NCBI GenBank assembly: GCA_016803235.1 | Contig: JADCLI010000007.1 | Span: 84,923 to 148,922, forward strand | From: Pimelobacter simplex | Lineage (GTDB): Bacteria > Actinomycetota > Actinomycetes > Propionibacteriales > Nocardioidaceae | Reading direction: 5' to 3' | DNA length: 64,000 bases | Shown here: one piece after another, positions 1 to 8,336 of the stretch | Layout of the letters: each line of letters begins with the position of its first letter | Position numbering within the stretch: the stretch's first letter is position 1 | Notes under the pieces: model-generated | The model's database searches: none | Seen by the model: only the letters and a program-made list of their open reading frames with translations | What the model was told of the DNA's origin: nothing | Translations under genes and position numbers: made by a program

Positions 1-1371
1 GACCACCTCCGCGTCCCGGAACATCCGCACCTGGTCGCCGAGGGGGTGGTCCTCGGGGTGGACCACCTCGAACCCGTGGGGGAGGAACTGGGCCTCCACC
101 TCCTCGGCGTTGTGGCAGCGGCGCTTGGCCTCGCGCCGGGTGACGAAGATCCGGCGCGGCCAGGCCCTCGGCTCCGCGCAGGCCGCCAGCCGGTCCCCCA
201 CGGCGTCCCAGGTCCCGGCGATCGCCGGGTGCACGTAGTGGGGGTTGCAGAACATGGGGGTTCCGGAGACGAGCCGCTCGACCCGGGTCGGCCCGTCGAC
301 CAGCACCACCCGATCGGCCGGGATGCCGCAGGCGGCGTACACCTCGAGCTCGTAGCCCAGCAGCGCCGGTCGCTTGTGGGTCCCGCAGACCAGCACGCAC
401 GCGTCCGGGTCGACGGCGAGTGCCTCGGGCCAGGCCCAGACCCGCGACACCGTCTCGGTCAGCAGGTGGCCGAAGTGGCCGCGTGCCTCGTCGTCGAGGT
501 GGAGGTAGGTCCCCTCCAGCCGGGGGATCTCCGCGGGCAGGGGGACCACCGGCACCGAGTGGCGAGGGCCCACGCTCGCCAGCGCCTTGTTGCGCAGCCG
601 GCGGCTCTGGTTGTGCCGGAAGGTGTCCGGCAGCGCGATCCGCCCTGCCAGCACCACCTGGTACGGCGCGACCACCACGTCGCGGCAGTCGCGCAGGCTC
701 AACGGGACCCGGGACAGGCCGAGGCCGGCGTACTTCCGCCGGGGAACCGGCCCCTCGCGGACCTCCGGCAACGGCGGCGCGTCGCCGGCCAGCACCTGTC
801 GCACGCGGTGTCCCCCCGGCAGCCGCGCCAGCAGCTCGCTGCCCTCCTCCTCCCGCAGCTCGACGACCACGTCCGGCAGGTCGTGCGTCAGCACCAGGTC
901 GGGCCCCTCCGCCCGCGCCCGGACGTGGTCGCGCAGCGCCCTGCGGTCGCTCGTGCGCGGCGGGACCTTGAAGGCACGCAGCGGACCCGGCGGCGCCCGT
1001 CCGGCCTGGTTCAGGACGCGGCCGAGGGGGCCCGCTTCGGGACCGAGCTCGCCGGCGCCGTCCACGACGAGATAGCTGCCCCCCGGGCGGAGGTGGAAGA
1101 AGCAGGTCCGAAAGTGCCGCAACCGGCGGTCGGCGGAGGTGTCGACCACCAGGTCGACCGGTCCGGCCTCGGCGAGCGCGAGGTGCTGGCGTTGCGGACC
1201 GCCGGACAGGGCGATGGTCGTGGAGGCCGGCAGGCGGCGTCGCAGCTCACGCTCGAGACGGTGGCGGCGCGGCCCCAGGAGCACCACGCACGGGTCGGGC
1301 GTGGCGACGAGCCCCCGGACCCGGGCGGCGATCCGGCCGGCCGGGTCGAGACGGTCCCGCAGCCCCCGCAT
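1..1371 (-). CDS. GT61-family glycosyltransferase (3' end beyond window)
   Basis: The frame is open from an ATG at 1371 to the left edge (457 codons), so the C-terminus is missing. The second half looks like family GT61 (DUF563, capsule and extracellular polysaccharide transferases): HFGHLLTE near residue 297, RRIFVTRREAKRR near 405, and a GFEVVHPED stretch near 430 leading toward the DQVRMF helix. The first ~110 residues carry a Rossmann-like LRPGGSYLVVDG segment reminiscent of a methyltransferase, so this may be a fusion or a divergent N-domain. It is divergent from the sulfotransferase-like gene at 1425 with 53 nt between them, and probably acts on the same surface polymer. The acceptor and donor sugars cannot be told from sequence. 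Confidence 0.8.
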   Translation of the reverse strand, partial: MRGLRDRLDPAGRIAARVRGLVATPDPCVVLLGPRRHRLERELRRRLPASTTIALSGGPQRQHLALAEAGPVDLVVDTSADRRLRHFRTCFFHLRPGGSYLVVDGAGELGPEAGPLGRVLNQAGRAPPGPLRAFKVPPRTSDRRALRDHVRARAEGPDLVLTHDLPDVVVELREEEGSELLARLPGGHRVRQVLAGDAPPLPEVREGPVPRRKYAGLGLSRVPLSLRDCRDVVVAPYQVVLAGRIALPDTFRHNQSRRLRNKALASVGPRHSVPVVPLPAEIPRLEGTYLHLDDEARGHFGHLLTETVSRVWAWPEALAVDPDACVLVCGTHKRPALLGYELEVYAACGIPADRVVLVDGPTRVERLVSGTPMFCNPHYVHPAIAGTWDAVGDRLAACAEPRAWPRRIFVTRREAKRRCHNAEEVEAQFLPHGFEVVHPEDHPLGDQVRMFRDAEVV

Positions 1372-1411
1372 GGTCCACGGTACCTCCGGACCGCCGGCCC
1401 ATGCGTGCGCC

Positions 1412-1417
1412 TATCCT
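1412..1417 (+). promoter_or_regulatory. -10 box TATCCT, leaderless-type
   Basis: TATCCT ends 7 nt before the ATG at 1425 and there is no Shine-Dalgarno sequence in the gap. This supports 1425 rather than the in-frame ATG at 1401 as the start, with transcription beginning at or next to the start codon. Confidence 0.5.
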
Positions 1418-1424
1418 CGGGGCC

Positions 1425-2555
1425 ATGCCGACGCCGCCCGCCCTGCCCGCCGGCGCGCGCCTGCTGCACCTCGGTCCGCACAAGACCGGCACCACCGCGC
1501 TGCAGAGCGCCTTCGACCTCGCCCGGGCCGACCTCGGCCCCCAGGGCGTGCGCTACGTCTCGCGGAGCCGGCACGACGCCCGGGCCGCCCGCTACGTCAC
1601 CGACCGGATGGTCGCCGGACGCGACCCGGCGCGGGCCGAGCGCGCGTGGCGCGCGGTGGTGCGCGAGCTGACGGCCGCCAGCGACGAGCGCCGGGTGTTC
1701 AGCAGCGAGTTCCTCTCCGACGCCACCGACGAGCAGATCGCCCGGATCGTGCGCGAGGTCGGGACCGAGGACCTGTGGGTCGCCATCACGTTGCGGCCGC
1801 TCGCCCGGATCCTGTCGTCGCAGTACCAGCAGGGGCTGCAGCGGCAGAGCCCGCACACGTACGACGCGTGGCTGCGCATGGTTCTCGCCGAGGACGTGAG
1901 CGCCCCGGAGCCGCGCGAGTTCTGGACCAGGCACCGTCACGACGCCCTGGTCCGGCGGTGGGCCGACCACGTCGGCGCCGATCACGTCGTGGTCGTGGTC
2001 CTCGACCCGCGCGACCATGCCTTCCTTCCGCACACCTTCGAGCAGCTGCTCGGCCTGGCCCCGGAGACGCTGGCCGGCCGGGACGCGAAGGAGAACCGCT
2101 CCCTCACCGCCGACGAGGCGGAGCTGCTGCGGCGCTTCAACATCGACTTCGCCTCGCTGGGCCTGGGCCCCGACCACTACGTGCGGCTGTTCCGACACCT
2201 CAAGGACCACCTCAAGGAGCGGGAGCCCGCCCCGACCGAGGCCCCGCTGGTGACGCCGGACTGGGCGATCGAACGGGCGAACGCCGTCGCGGCCGAGATG
2301 GCCGAGGCGATCCGGGGTCTCGGCGCGGCCGTCCACGGAGACCTCGACTCGATCTCCACGACGAGGCTCGCCGGCGTGACCGCGACGGCCGAGCCCCCGG
2401 CGAACGTCGATGCCGCCGTCGCGGCATGGTTCGGCGCCGGCCTGGCCCTGGCCGCGGACCGGCTGACGTCGCTCGCGCCACCGGCGGCGGAGCCAGCGGC
2501 CGCCGCACCCCCGCCGGCCAGGGGCCTGCGCGGAAGGCTCAGTCGCCGAGGCTGA
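1425..2555 (+). CDS. Sulfotransferase-like P-loop protein (paralogue 1)
   Basis: This is a 376-residue soluble protein. Its N-terminus has the 5'-phosphosulfate-binding loop typical of PAPS-dependent sulfotransferases (LGPHKTGTTALQ). A second conserved block, LRPLARILSSQYQQG, matches the 3'-phosphate loop, which uses Arg and Ser. It also shares the NRSL-x4-E signature with the three leftward paralogues at 3966, 5099 and 7152. Expected chemistry is sulfate transfer from PAPS to a hydroxyl, but no PAPS-synthesis genes lie in the window and the acceptor is unknown. The surface-polymer neighbours suggest a glycan. An in-frame ATG at 1401 is possible. The 3' end overlaps the convergent gene ending at 2539 by 17 nt. 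Confidence 0.8.
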   Translation: MPTPPALPAGARLLHLGPHKTGTTALQSAFDLARADLGPQGVRYVSRSRHDARAARYVTDRMVAGRDPARAERAWRAVVRELTAASDERRVFSSEFLSDATDEQIARIVREVGTEDLWVAITLRPLARILSSQYQQGLQRQSPHTYDAWLRMVLAEDVSAPEPREFWTRHRHDALVRRWADHVGADHVVVVVLDPRDHAFLPHTFEQLLGLAPETLAGRDAKENRSLTADEAELLRRFNIDFASLGLGPDHYVRLFRHLKDHLKEREPAPTEAPLVTPDWAIERANAVAAEMAEAIRGLGAAVHGDLDSISTTRLAGVTATAEPPANVDAAVAAWFGAGLALAADRLTSLAPPAAEPAAAAPPPARGLRGRLSRRG

Positions 2556-3945
2556 AGGGGTCGTCCTTGCGGACGTCGTAGACGTGCCCGGACTGGTCGG
2601 AGATGAGCACGTCGACGGAGGTGCGGGCCACCGTCTGGGAGTCCAGCAGGGTGCCCGGCGCCTCCTGGCCGAAGGCCTTGGTGCGCATGGGGGTGGCGGT
2701 CCGCTCCGGGTTGATGCAGTTGACCCGCACGCCGGCGTCCGCCCACTCGTCGGCGAGCGCCTGGGTCAGGTTGACCGTGGCGGCCTTCGCCGAGGAGTAG
2801 AGGCTGTAGCCGCTGCGGCCGCGGGTGTAGGAGCTCGAGGTGAACAGCAGCAGCGCGCCCTGGCTCGCGGCCAGGTGCGGGTAGAACTCCTGGGCGATGA
2901 AGATCGGGCCGAGGTAGTTGATCTCGGTCGCGGCGTAGACCGTCTCCTCGGTGGTCTCGAGGAGCTCGCCACGCGGCAGCACGCCGGCGGTGTTGACGAC
3001 GAAGTCGATGGACCCGGCCTTCGCGATCGCCTCCCTCGCCGCCGCGGCGACGTCGGCGCGCCGGCCGACGTCGGTGTTGGTGGTCGATCGGCTGAAGGTG
3101 AGCACGGTGGCGCCGTAGGACTGGGCGAGCTCGGCGATGTCGGCACCGATCCCGTAGCTGCCGCCGAAGACGACCATGGTCTTGCCCTCGAGGGCGGCGC
3201 GGTACCCGGCGTCGTCCTTCGCGCGCGGCAGGTCGATGCCGGTGAGCTGGAACAGCTTGTCGGCGATGAAGACGTCGATCGGCTCGGTGACCTTCATGTT
3301 CCGGTCGTCGCCGTGGACCACGATGATCGGCTCGTCGGGCAGGTACTTCAGCACGACGCTGCAGTCGTCGGTGGCGGTGAAGTCGGGGTCTCCGGCGGCG
3401 ATCTCGTAGGCGCGGGCGAGGACGTCGAGCCGGAACGCCTGCGGGGTCTGGCCACGGCGCAGCGAGGCGCGCGGGGGGATGCTGCGGATGGTGTCGTCGG
3501 CATCGACCTCGATGATCGTGTCGGCCGACGGGATCGCGACGTCGACGGCCGGGTAGCGCTCCAGCGCGGTGAAGCACTCGCCGATGATCCGCGGCGTCAC
3601 GAGGGGCCGGACCGCGTCGTGGAGCAGGATCCGGGTGCCGGCCGCGTCGCCGGTCCCGATCAGGTGGTCGATGGCGCGCTGGGTGGTGTCGTTGCGGGTC
3701 TCGCCGCCCTCGAGGATCGCGGTGACCTTGGGGTAGGCGCCGCCGCGGGTGATGTCGCGGACCGCGTCGGTGTGGCCGGGGGTCATCATCACGACGACCT
3801 CGTCGACGTCGGCGTGGTCGTGCAGCGCGAGCAGGGTGTGCTCCAGCAGGGTCTTGCCGGCGACCTTGATGAGCTGCTTCGGGATGTCGAGTCCGACCCG
3901 GCTCCCGACACCACCGGCGAGCAGGACGGCGACATTCCTCGTCAT
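2539..3945 (-). CDS. Bifunctional cytidylyltransferase/SDR, probable CDP-ribitol synthase (Bcs1/TarIJ-type)
   Basis: This 468-residue protein is a two-domain fusion. Residues 1-230 are an IspD/TarI-type nucleotidyltransferase (LLAGGVGSR near residues 7-15, then PKQ). Residues ~250-468 are a short-chain dehydrogenase (GGSYGIGADIAE near 258, YSSAK catalytic pair near 384). The same architecture occurs in Haemophilus influenzae Bcs1, which reduces ribulose 5-phosphate and couples the ribitol 5-phosphate to CTP to give CDP-ribitol. The fusion and the TagF-like neighbour argue against a housekeeping IspD. It is the last gene of the leftward cluster, and GGGAG lies 12 nt before the ATG. The polyol is inferred; another sugar alcohol is possible. 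Confidence 0.85.
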   Translation of the reverse strand: MTRNVAVLLAGGVGSRVGLDIPKQLIKVAGKTLLEHTLLALHDHADVDEVVVMMTPGHTDAVRDITRGGAYPKVTAILEGGETRNDTTQRAIDHLIGTGDAAGTRILLHDAVRPLVTPRIIGECFTALERYPAVDVAIPSADTIIEVDADDTIRSIPPRASLRRGQTPQAFRLDVLARAYEIAAGDPDFTATDDCSVVLKYLPDEPIIVVHGDDRNMKVTEPIDVFIADKLFQLTGIDLPRAKDDAGYRAALEGKTMVVFGGSYGIGADIAELAQSYGATVLTFSRSTTNTDVGRRADVAAAAREAIAKAGSIDFVVNTAGVLPRGELLETTEETVYAATEINYLGPIFIAQEFYPHLAASQGALLLFTSSSYTRGRSGYSLYSSAKAATVNLTQALADEWADAGVRVNCINPERTATPMRTKAFGQEAPGTLLDSQTVARTSVDVLISDQSGHVYDVRKDDPFSLGD

Positions 3946-3965
3946 GGCTGGCAGTCTCCCACGGC

Positions 3966-5099
3966 TCAGGATCGGCGGAGGATTCGGCGCCGGAGCTCGG
4001 CGAGGATGGCGCGGCCGCTCACGGCGTCGAGCGAGGGGACGGGCGCGGCGGCGGACGGCTGTGGCGGAAGCGTGAGGGCGACGCGGAAGTAGGCCTCCAT
4101 CATCCGGCCGGCCGACGCGACGTCGACGGCCTCGGGGACCTCGACCTCGTCGGGGTGGGAGGCGGGGTCGCTGGACAGGTGGCGCACGTCGCCCAGCACG
4201 CGCGCGCCGGAGGACTCCAGCGCGTCGACCCAGTCGGCGACGTACTCGTTGGCGCGCTCCGCGGCCCACCGGGGCACCCGCACGGTCTGGTGCCGGGGCG
4301 CGGCCTCGACGACGGGCCGCAGCCTGATCCGGCGGGTGTCGCCCGCCGTGGCCATCCACGCGTCGAGGTCTCCCCCGTGGTCGCGGTAGGCGGTGGCGAA
4401 GTGCCGGAGCATCTCGGCCTCGGGCATCGGCAGCGACAGGTTGCGCGAGGGCGACGGCTCGAGCAGCTCGGGGACCCCGAGGAGGCTCTCGAACGCGCGC
4501 AGCAGCCACGCGTGGTCGGTCGGGTCGAGCACGACGAAGACCAGGTTCTCCTCGCCGAACACCGCGCCCCAGTCCTGGAGCACGCGGCGGGGGTTGAGCC
4601 GACGCAGCGCCTGGCCCGGGACGAAGCCGGCGCCGACGCCACCGAGCGGCTCCTCGGCGAAGGTGGTGCGCAGCCAGTCGTCGAGCGGCTGGGTGTGGGC
4701 GCGGCGCAGACCCTGCTGCCAGCGCGACGCGAGCTGGGGGGCGAGCGCGCGGATCGTGCACACGACGTACGACGGGCCGAGCTCCTCGCGCAGCCCGCGG
4801 ATCCGCTCGGGCAGGGCGAGCGACAGGGACTCGCTCGACCAGAACGTGCGCCGGGCCGTGGAGGTGCGGTACTCGCCGGCCAGCTGCTGCCAGCGCTCGT
4901 GCTCGGCGGCCCAGTAGGACCGGACGTTCCCGGCCGCGGTGATGGCGACCTTCCGCTCGTGCGGGCGCCGGGAGACGTTGTGGGCGCCGTGCTCCTCGAG
5001 CGCCGCTCGCGCCGCCCACAGGGAGTGCTGGAGCGCGGTGGTGCCGGTCTTCGGCATGCCGATGTGGAGCAGCTTGGCGCCGTCGGGCAGCGAGTCCAT
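3966..5099 (-). CDS. Sulfotransferase-like P-loop protein (paralogue 2)
   Basis: This is a 377-residue soluble protein. It has the PAPS-binding loop LHIGMPKTGTTALQ starting near residue 11, the 3'-phosphate-loop block IRALAPQLASRWQQGLRR, and the family block NLSLPMPEAEMLRHF. It is clearly homologous to the genes at 1425, 5099 and 7152. The ATG at 5099 shares one nucleotide with the upstream stop codon (TGATG), so the two genes are probably translationally coupled. The expected role is sulfation of a surface glycan or polyol phosphate. The substrate is unknown. Confidence 0.8.
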   Translation of the reverse strand: MDSLPDGAKLLHIGMPKTGTTALQHSLWAARAALEEHGAHNVSRRPHERKVAITAAGNVRSYWAAEHERWQQLAGEYRTSTARRTFWSSESLSLALPERIRGLREELGPSYVVCTIRALAPQLASRWQQGLRRAHTQPLDDWLRTTFAEEPLGGVGAGFVPGQALRRLNPRRVLQDWGAVFGEENLVFVVLDPTDHAWLLRAFESLLGVPELLEPSPSRNLSLPMPEAEMLRHFATAYRDHGGDLDAWMATAGDTRRIRLRPVVEAAPRHQTVRVPRWAAERANEYVADWVDALESSGARVLGDVRHLSSDPASHPDEVEVPEAVDVASAGRMMEAYFRVALTLPPQPSAAAPVPSLDAVSGRAILAELRRRILRRS

Positions 5100-6322
5100 C
5101 AGCGCTCCCGGAGGCGGCGGCGCGCGCGCCGGGCCAGCTCGCGGGCGGCGGTGCGGCGGGCGCCGTCCTGGTCGCGCGCGGCGTCCCAGTGCTCGGCGAC
5201 CGCGCGGTGCCGGGACCAGGCCGCCCGCTCGACCGGGCCGGCGAGGTCGCGGTGCGCGGGGCGGGGGTGCACTCCGGTCAGCTTGCTGATGATGCCGGCC
5301 GCGAGCGCGGCGGCCGCGGCCGGGTCGATCGCGGTGACGGGTGCGTTCTCACCCTCGGCGGGCGCGAGGGCGCGGTCGGAGAGCAGGCCGAGGTCGCCGA
5401 CGACCCGGGCGCCGGACACGCCGATCCGCTGGGCCATGCCGGCGCCGACCTCGAGGGCGCGGTCGACGGCCCATCCGGGGGTGAGCAGCCTCTCCGCGGC
5501 CGGGTCCGGGGGCGCGGCCTGCAGCCCGCGGGCGGCACCGAAACGGATGAACCGGCCGTGGTCGGCGCTGGTCCACGGCGCCCGGGAGGTGCGCTCGACG
5601 AGCTCCTGCATCAGGGTCGCCTCGGCGAAGGTCAGCGACCGGTTGGTCTTGTCCGCCGGAGGGCGGAGCAGGCCCTCGGGCAGCCCGAGCAGGCCCTCGA
5701 AGGCGGCCGGGAGGCCGCGGTGGTCACGGTCGTCGACGACGATCACGGTGACCCGGTCGCCGCCGACGAGGCGGACCCAGCGCTCGACCAGCCGGTCGTG
5801 GCGGTGCCGCTGCCAGAAGGACGGAGTGACGGTCCCGCCGTCCGGGTCCTCGGCCTGGGCGAGGATCGCGCGCAGCCAGTCGTCGTACGACGGCACGGGG
5901 ACGTTCTGGCCGTACTGCTGCCACTGCGAGCCGAGCAGGCGCACGATCGGGCGCACCGTGATGACGACGTGGGTCTGCGGGCCGAGCACGTCGAGCAGGG
6001 TGCGGGCGCCGTCGTCGGTGGCCTCGCAGTAGACCTCGCTGCTGAGCACGCCGACTCGCGGCCGGGCCGCCTGCATCGCGGCCACCATCGCGTACCACCG
6101 CTCGCGGAACGCCTCGACGTCCTTGCCCGGGTCCACCCGGCCGAGGGCGACCGCCATGGCTGCGTTCATCTCGTGCGCGAGCTCGCCCGGATAGGCGACG
6201 CCGTGCTCCGCCAGCGCGTCGCGGGCCTCCCACAGCGCCCCCTGCATGGCGGTGGTGCCGGTCTTGTAGGGCCCGATGTGGACCAGGGTCGTGCCGTCGG
6301 GCAGCGGCCGGACGTCGGTCAT
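5099..6322 (-). CDS. Sulfotransferase-like P-loop protein (paralogue 3)
   Basis: This is a 407-residue soluble protein with the PAPS loop LVHIGPYKTGTTAMQ near residue 12. The usual Pro-Lys of this loop is Tyr-Lys here. It also has the 3'-phosphate-loop block VRPIVRLLGSQWQQ and the family block NRSLTFAEATLMQEL. Its C-terminal ~60 residues are rich in Arg and Ala. The ATG at 6322 overlaps the upstream stop (ATGA) and its own stop overlaps the next start (TGATG), so it sits inside a coupled operon. The acceptor is unknown. Confidence 0.78.
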   Translation of the reverse strand: MTDVRPLPDGTTLVHIGPYKTGTTAMQGALWEARDALAEHGVAYPGELAHEMNAAMAVALGRVDPGKDVEAFRERWYAMVAAMQAARPRVGVLSSEVYCEATDDGARTLLDVLGPQTHVVITVRPIVRLLGSQWQQYGQNVPVPSYDDWLRAILAQAEDPDGGTVTPSFWQRHRHDRLVERWVRLVGGDRVTVIVVDDRDHRGLPAAFEGLLGLPEGLLRPPADKTNRSLTFAEATLMQELVERTSRAPWTSADHGRFIRFGAARGLQAAPPDPAAERLLTPGWAVDRALEVGAGMAQRIGVSGARVVGDLGLLSDRALAPAEGENAPVTAIDPAAAAALAAGIISKLTGVHPRPAHRDLAGPVERAAWSRHRAVAEHWDAARDQDGARRTAARELARRARRRLRER

Positions 6323-7155
6323 CGGCTCCCCCTCAGCCGGGTGAGGAGCGCGCGGGCCGGCAGCTCCTCGACGGGTACGACGAGCGCGCGGTCGGGCGCG
6401 AGGTCCACCGGTCGCTCGACCTGGCCGAGCATCACCTCGATCGCCGCGTCGGCGGCGACGTCGATCGGGACCAACCCGCGCTCGGCGGGCACCGGCCAGA
6501 GCAGCGCGTCGCGGGGCCCGCTGAGGGTGACCCCGTCGGCCTCGAGCTGCTCGAGGGCGGTCCGGCAGGCGTCCCGCATCGCGCGTGCCTCGGCCGGACC
6601 GAGGTCGGGGTCGGTGTCGAGGGCCCGGCTGATGCAGGCGGTCGCGTCGGCGGCGCCGTCGACGGCGGTCTGCCAGGCCGGGGGCAGCAGCACCTCGACC
6701 TGGGCGACGATCGCGTCGGCGTAGGCGCGGGCCGTGCCCTGGCCACCCGGCACGCTCTGGGGCGGGACCGGGTCGGCGTCGGTGTGGGCGGCCGCGGAAG
6801 CGACGTCGAAGCGCGGCCAGCGGCGGCCGGCGGCGAGGGTGAGCAGCTGGTCCAGCGAGGTGACCTCGTCGAGGGACACCGCGAGGTGGACCGGAGCGGA
6901 GGCGGTGTGGGCGGCGCGCACCTCGGCGACCCAGGCGGCCAGGCCCGCGGGCGTGGGCTCGGAGAGCAGCTCCGCGACGGCGCCGACGACGAGCAGGGTC
7001 CGGTCGGCGGGGAGGTCGGCGACCTCGACGAGCGTGACGTCGGGCAGCTCGTCGTCGTCGCGGGAGACCCGCTCGTCCTCGAGGGAGGCCCACCAGGTGG
7101 GGACGGCGAAGGTGTTCATCCCGGCGACGGCGTCGGGCACGCGGAGGACGCTCAT
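6319..7155 (-). CDS. Unrecognised 278-aa protein inside sulfotransferase operon
   Basis: I do not recognise a family. The protein is 278 residues, acidic, with no signal peptide or membrane segment, and is rich in Ala, Asp and Val. It alternates short hydrophobic strands (TLLVVGAVAELL, APVHLAVSLDEV) with helices, as in an alpha/beta fold. The start at 7155 and the stop at 6319 each overlap a flanking sulfotransferase-like gene by 4 nt (ATGA). Such tight coupling suggests it works with them, for example as a partner or as a degenerate member of the same family that has lost the P-loop. No catalytic motif is evident. Confidence 0.7.
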   Translation of the reverse strand: MSVLRVPDAVAGMNTFAVPTWWASLEDERVSRDDDELPDVTLVEVADLPADRTLLVVGAVAELLSEPTPAGLAAWVAEVRAAHTASAPVHLAVSLDEVTSLDQLLTLAAGRRWPRFDVASAAAHTDADPVPPQSVPGGQGTARAYADAIVAQVEVLLPPAWQTAVDGAADATACISRALDTDPDLGPAEARAMRDACRTALEQLEADGVTLSGPRDALLWPVPAERGLVPIDVAADAAIEVMLGQVERPVDLAPDRALVVPVEELPARALLTRLRGSR

Positions 7156-8324
7156 CCCCGGGTCACCCGTCGCCGGGCGCGGCGGCCGAGCTCTCGGGCG
7201 AGCTCGCGGACTCCGTACGCCGACAGGTCGCGTGCCTCCGGCGCGGCGCTCGGTGCCTTCGCGGCGTGCTGGAGGGCGGCGGTGAACGCGACGTCCATCA
7301 GCCGCCCGGCGCTCGCGACGTCGACGGTGGTCGGCACCTCGACGTGCTCGGCGTACTCCGCGGGGTCGACGACCAGGTCGGCGAGGTCCCCGACGACCGT
7401 CACGTCCGACGCCTCGACGGCGGCGTTCCAGGCGGCGGCGTACTCGTTGGCCCTCTCCGCGACCCAGCGCGGAGCCCGGATCGGGTGGGGCGTGGTGGTG
7501 TTGGTGTAGTCGCGCAGCGGCACGCGCGCGAGGACGCCGATCACCTCCATCCACGTGGGGTGGTCGCCGCCGTGGTCGGTCCAGGCCCGGTTGAAGTGCC
7601 GGAGCATCTCGGCCTCCGGGTAGGGCAGGGACGCGTTGCCCTCCGGCACGGCTCGCAGGACCTCCCCGACCCCCATCAGGCGCTCGAAGACCCGGAGGTT
7701 GCGATCCCGGTCGACCCGGTCGGGGACGACGAGCACGATCCGGTCCTCACCGAAGACCGGGCCCCACTCCTCGACGATCCGGCGCAGGCTGAACCGGTGC
7801 AGGGAGGGCATGAACCGGAGGTAGTCGATGGTCACCTCGCCGTCGACGGTCACCGCGGCGAACTGGTTCACCGCCCAGTCCTCGAGCGACTGGGTGCCGC
7901 GACGCCTCAGCCACTGCTGCCACTGCGACACCATGAGCGGCGCGAGCGGGCGCAAGGTGACCACGATGTGGGTGTCGTGCCCCAGCTGGTCGGCGAGGTA
8001 GGAGATCCGCTCCCCCCTGGCATGGCTCAGCGACTCGCTCGACCAGAAGGTGCAGCGCGCGTCGGACTCGCGGAACTCGGTCGCCAGCGCCTCCCAGCGC
8101 CGCTCCCAGGTGCCCTCCCAGAAGTCCGCGAGGCCGCCGGCCGCGACCTGGCCGACCCGCATCTCGTGCCGGCCGTGGTTGACGTTGTGGGCGCCGAGCG
8201 CCTCCAGCTCCGGGCGGGCGCGGTCGAGCGCGCCCTGCAGCGCCGTCGTCCCCGTCTTCGGGAGACCGATGTGGATGAACCGCGAGCCGTCCGGGAGGGC
8301 GTCGGGCAGGTCGACGATGCGCAT
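7152..8324 (-). CDS. Sulfotransferase-like P-loop protein (paralogue 4)
   Basis: This is a 390-residue soluble protein with the PAPS loop FIHIGLPKTGTTALQ near residue 16, the 3'-phosphate-loop block LRPLAPLMVSQWQQWLRR, and the family block NASLPYPEAEMLRHF. It is closest in layout to the paralogue at 3966. The start codon has a TAGGAT -10 box 6 nt upstream, formed partly from the stop codon of the gene at 8334, so it may have its own leaderless promoter as well as read-through. Its 3' end overlaps the next gene by 4 nt. The acceptor is unknown. Confidence 0.8.
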   Translation of the reverse strand: MRIVDLPDALPDGSRFIHIGLPKTGTTALQGALDRARPELEALGAHNVNHGRHEMRVGQVAAGGLADFWEGTWERRWEALATEFRESDARCTFWSSESLSHARGERISYLADQLGHDTHIVVTLRPLAPLMVSQWQQWLRRRGTQSLEDWAVNQFAAVTVDGEVTIDYLRFMPSLHRFSLRRIVEEWGPVFGEDRIVLVVPDRVDRDRNLRVFERLMGVGEVLRAVPEGNASLPYPEAEMLRHFNRAWTDHGGDHPTWMEVIGVLARVPLRDYTNTTTPHPIRAPRWVAERANEYAAAWNAAVEASDVTVVGDLADLVVDPAEYAEHVEVPTTVDVASAGRLMDVAFTAALQHAAKAPSAAPEARDLSAYGVRELARELGRRARRRVTRG

Positions 8325-8330
8325 CGCGTG

Positions 8331-8336
8331 ATCCTA
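8331..8336 (-). promoter_or_regulatory. -10 box TAGGAT built on an upstream stop codon
   Basis: TAGGAT lies 6 nt before the ATG at 8324. Its TAG is the stop codon of the TagF-like gene (8334-8336). Confidence 0.5.

Noticed and set aside
2266-2280. Another TTCGATCGAA repeat copy at a GATCGAACG sequence
   Set aside because: It lies inside a sulfotransferase-like gene and has no inverted arm. It is a chance match.
2539-3945. Housekeeping ispD (isoprenoid MEP pathway)
   Set aside because: The N-terminal domain alone would fit, but the fused SDR domain and the location beside a TagF-like gene fit a CDP-polyol synthase better.
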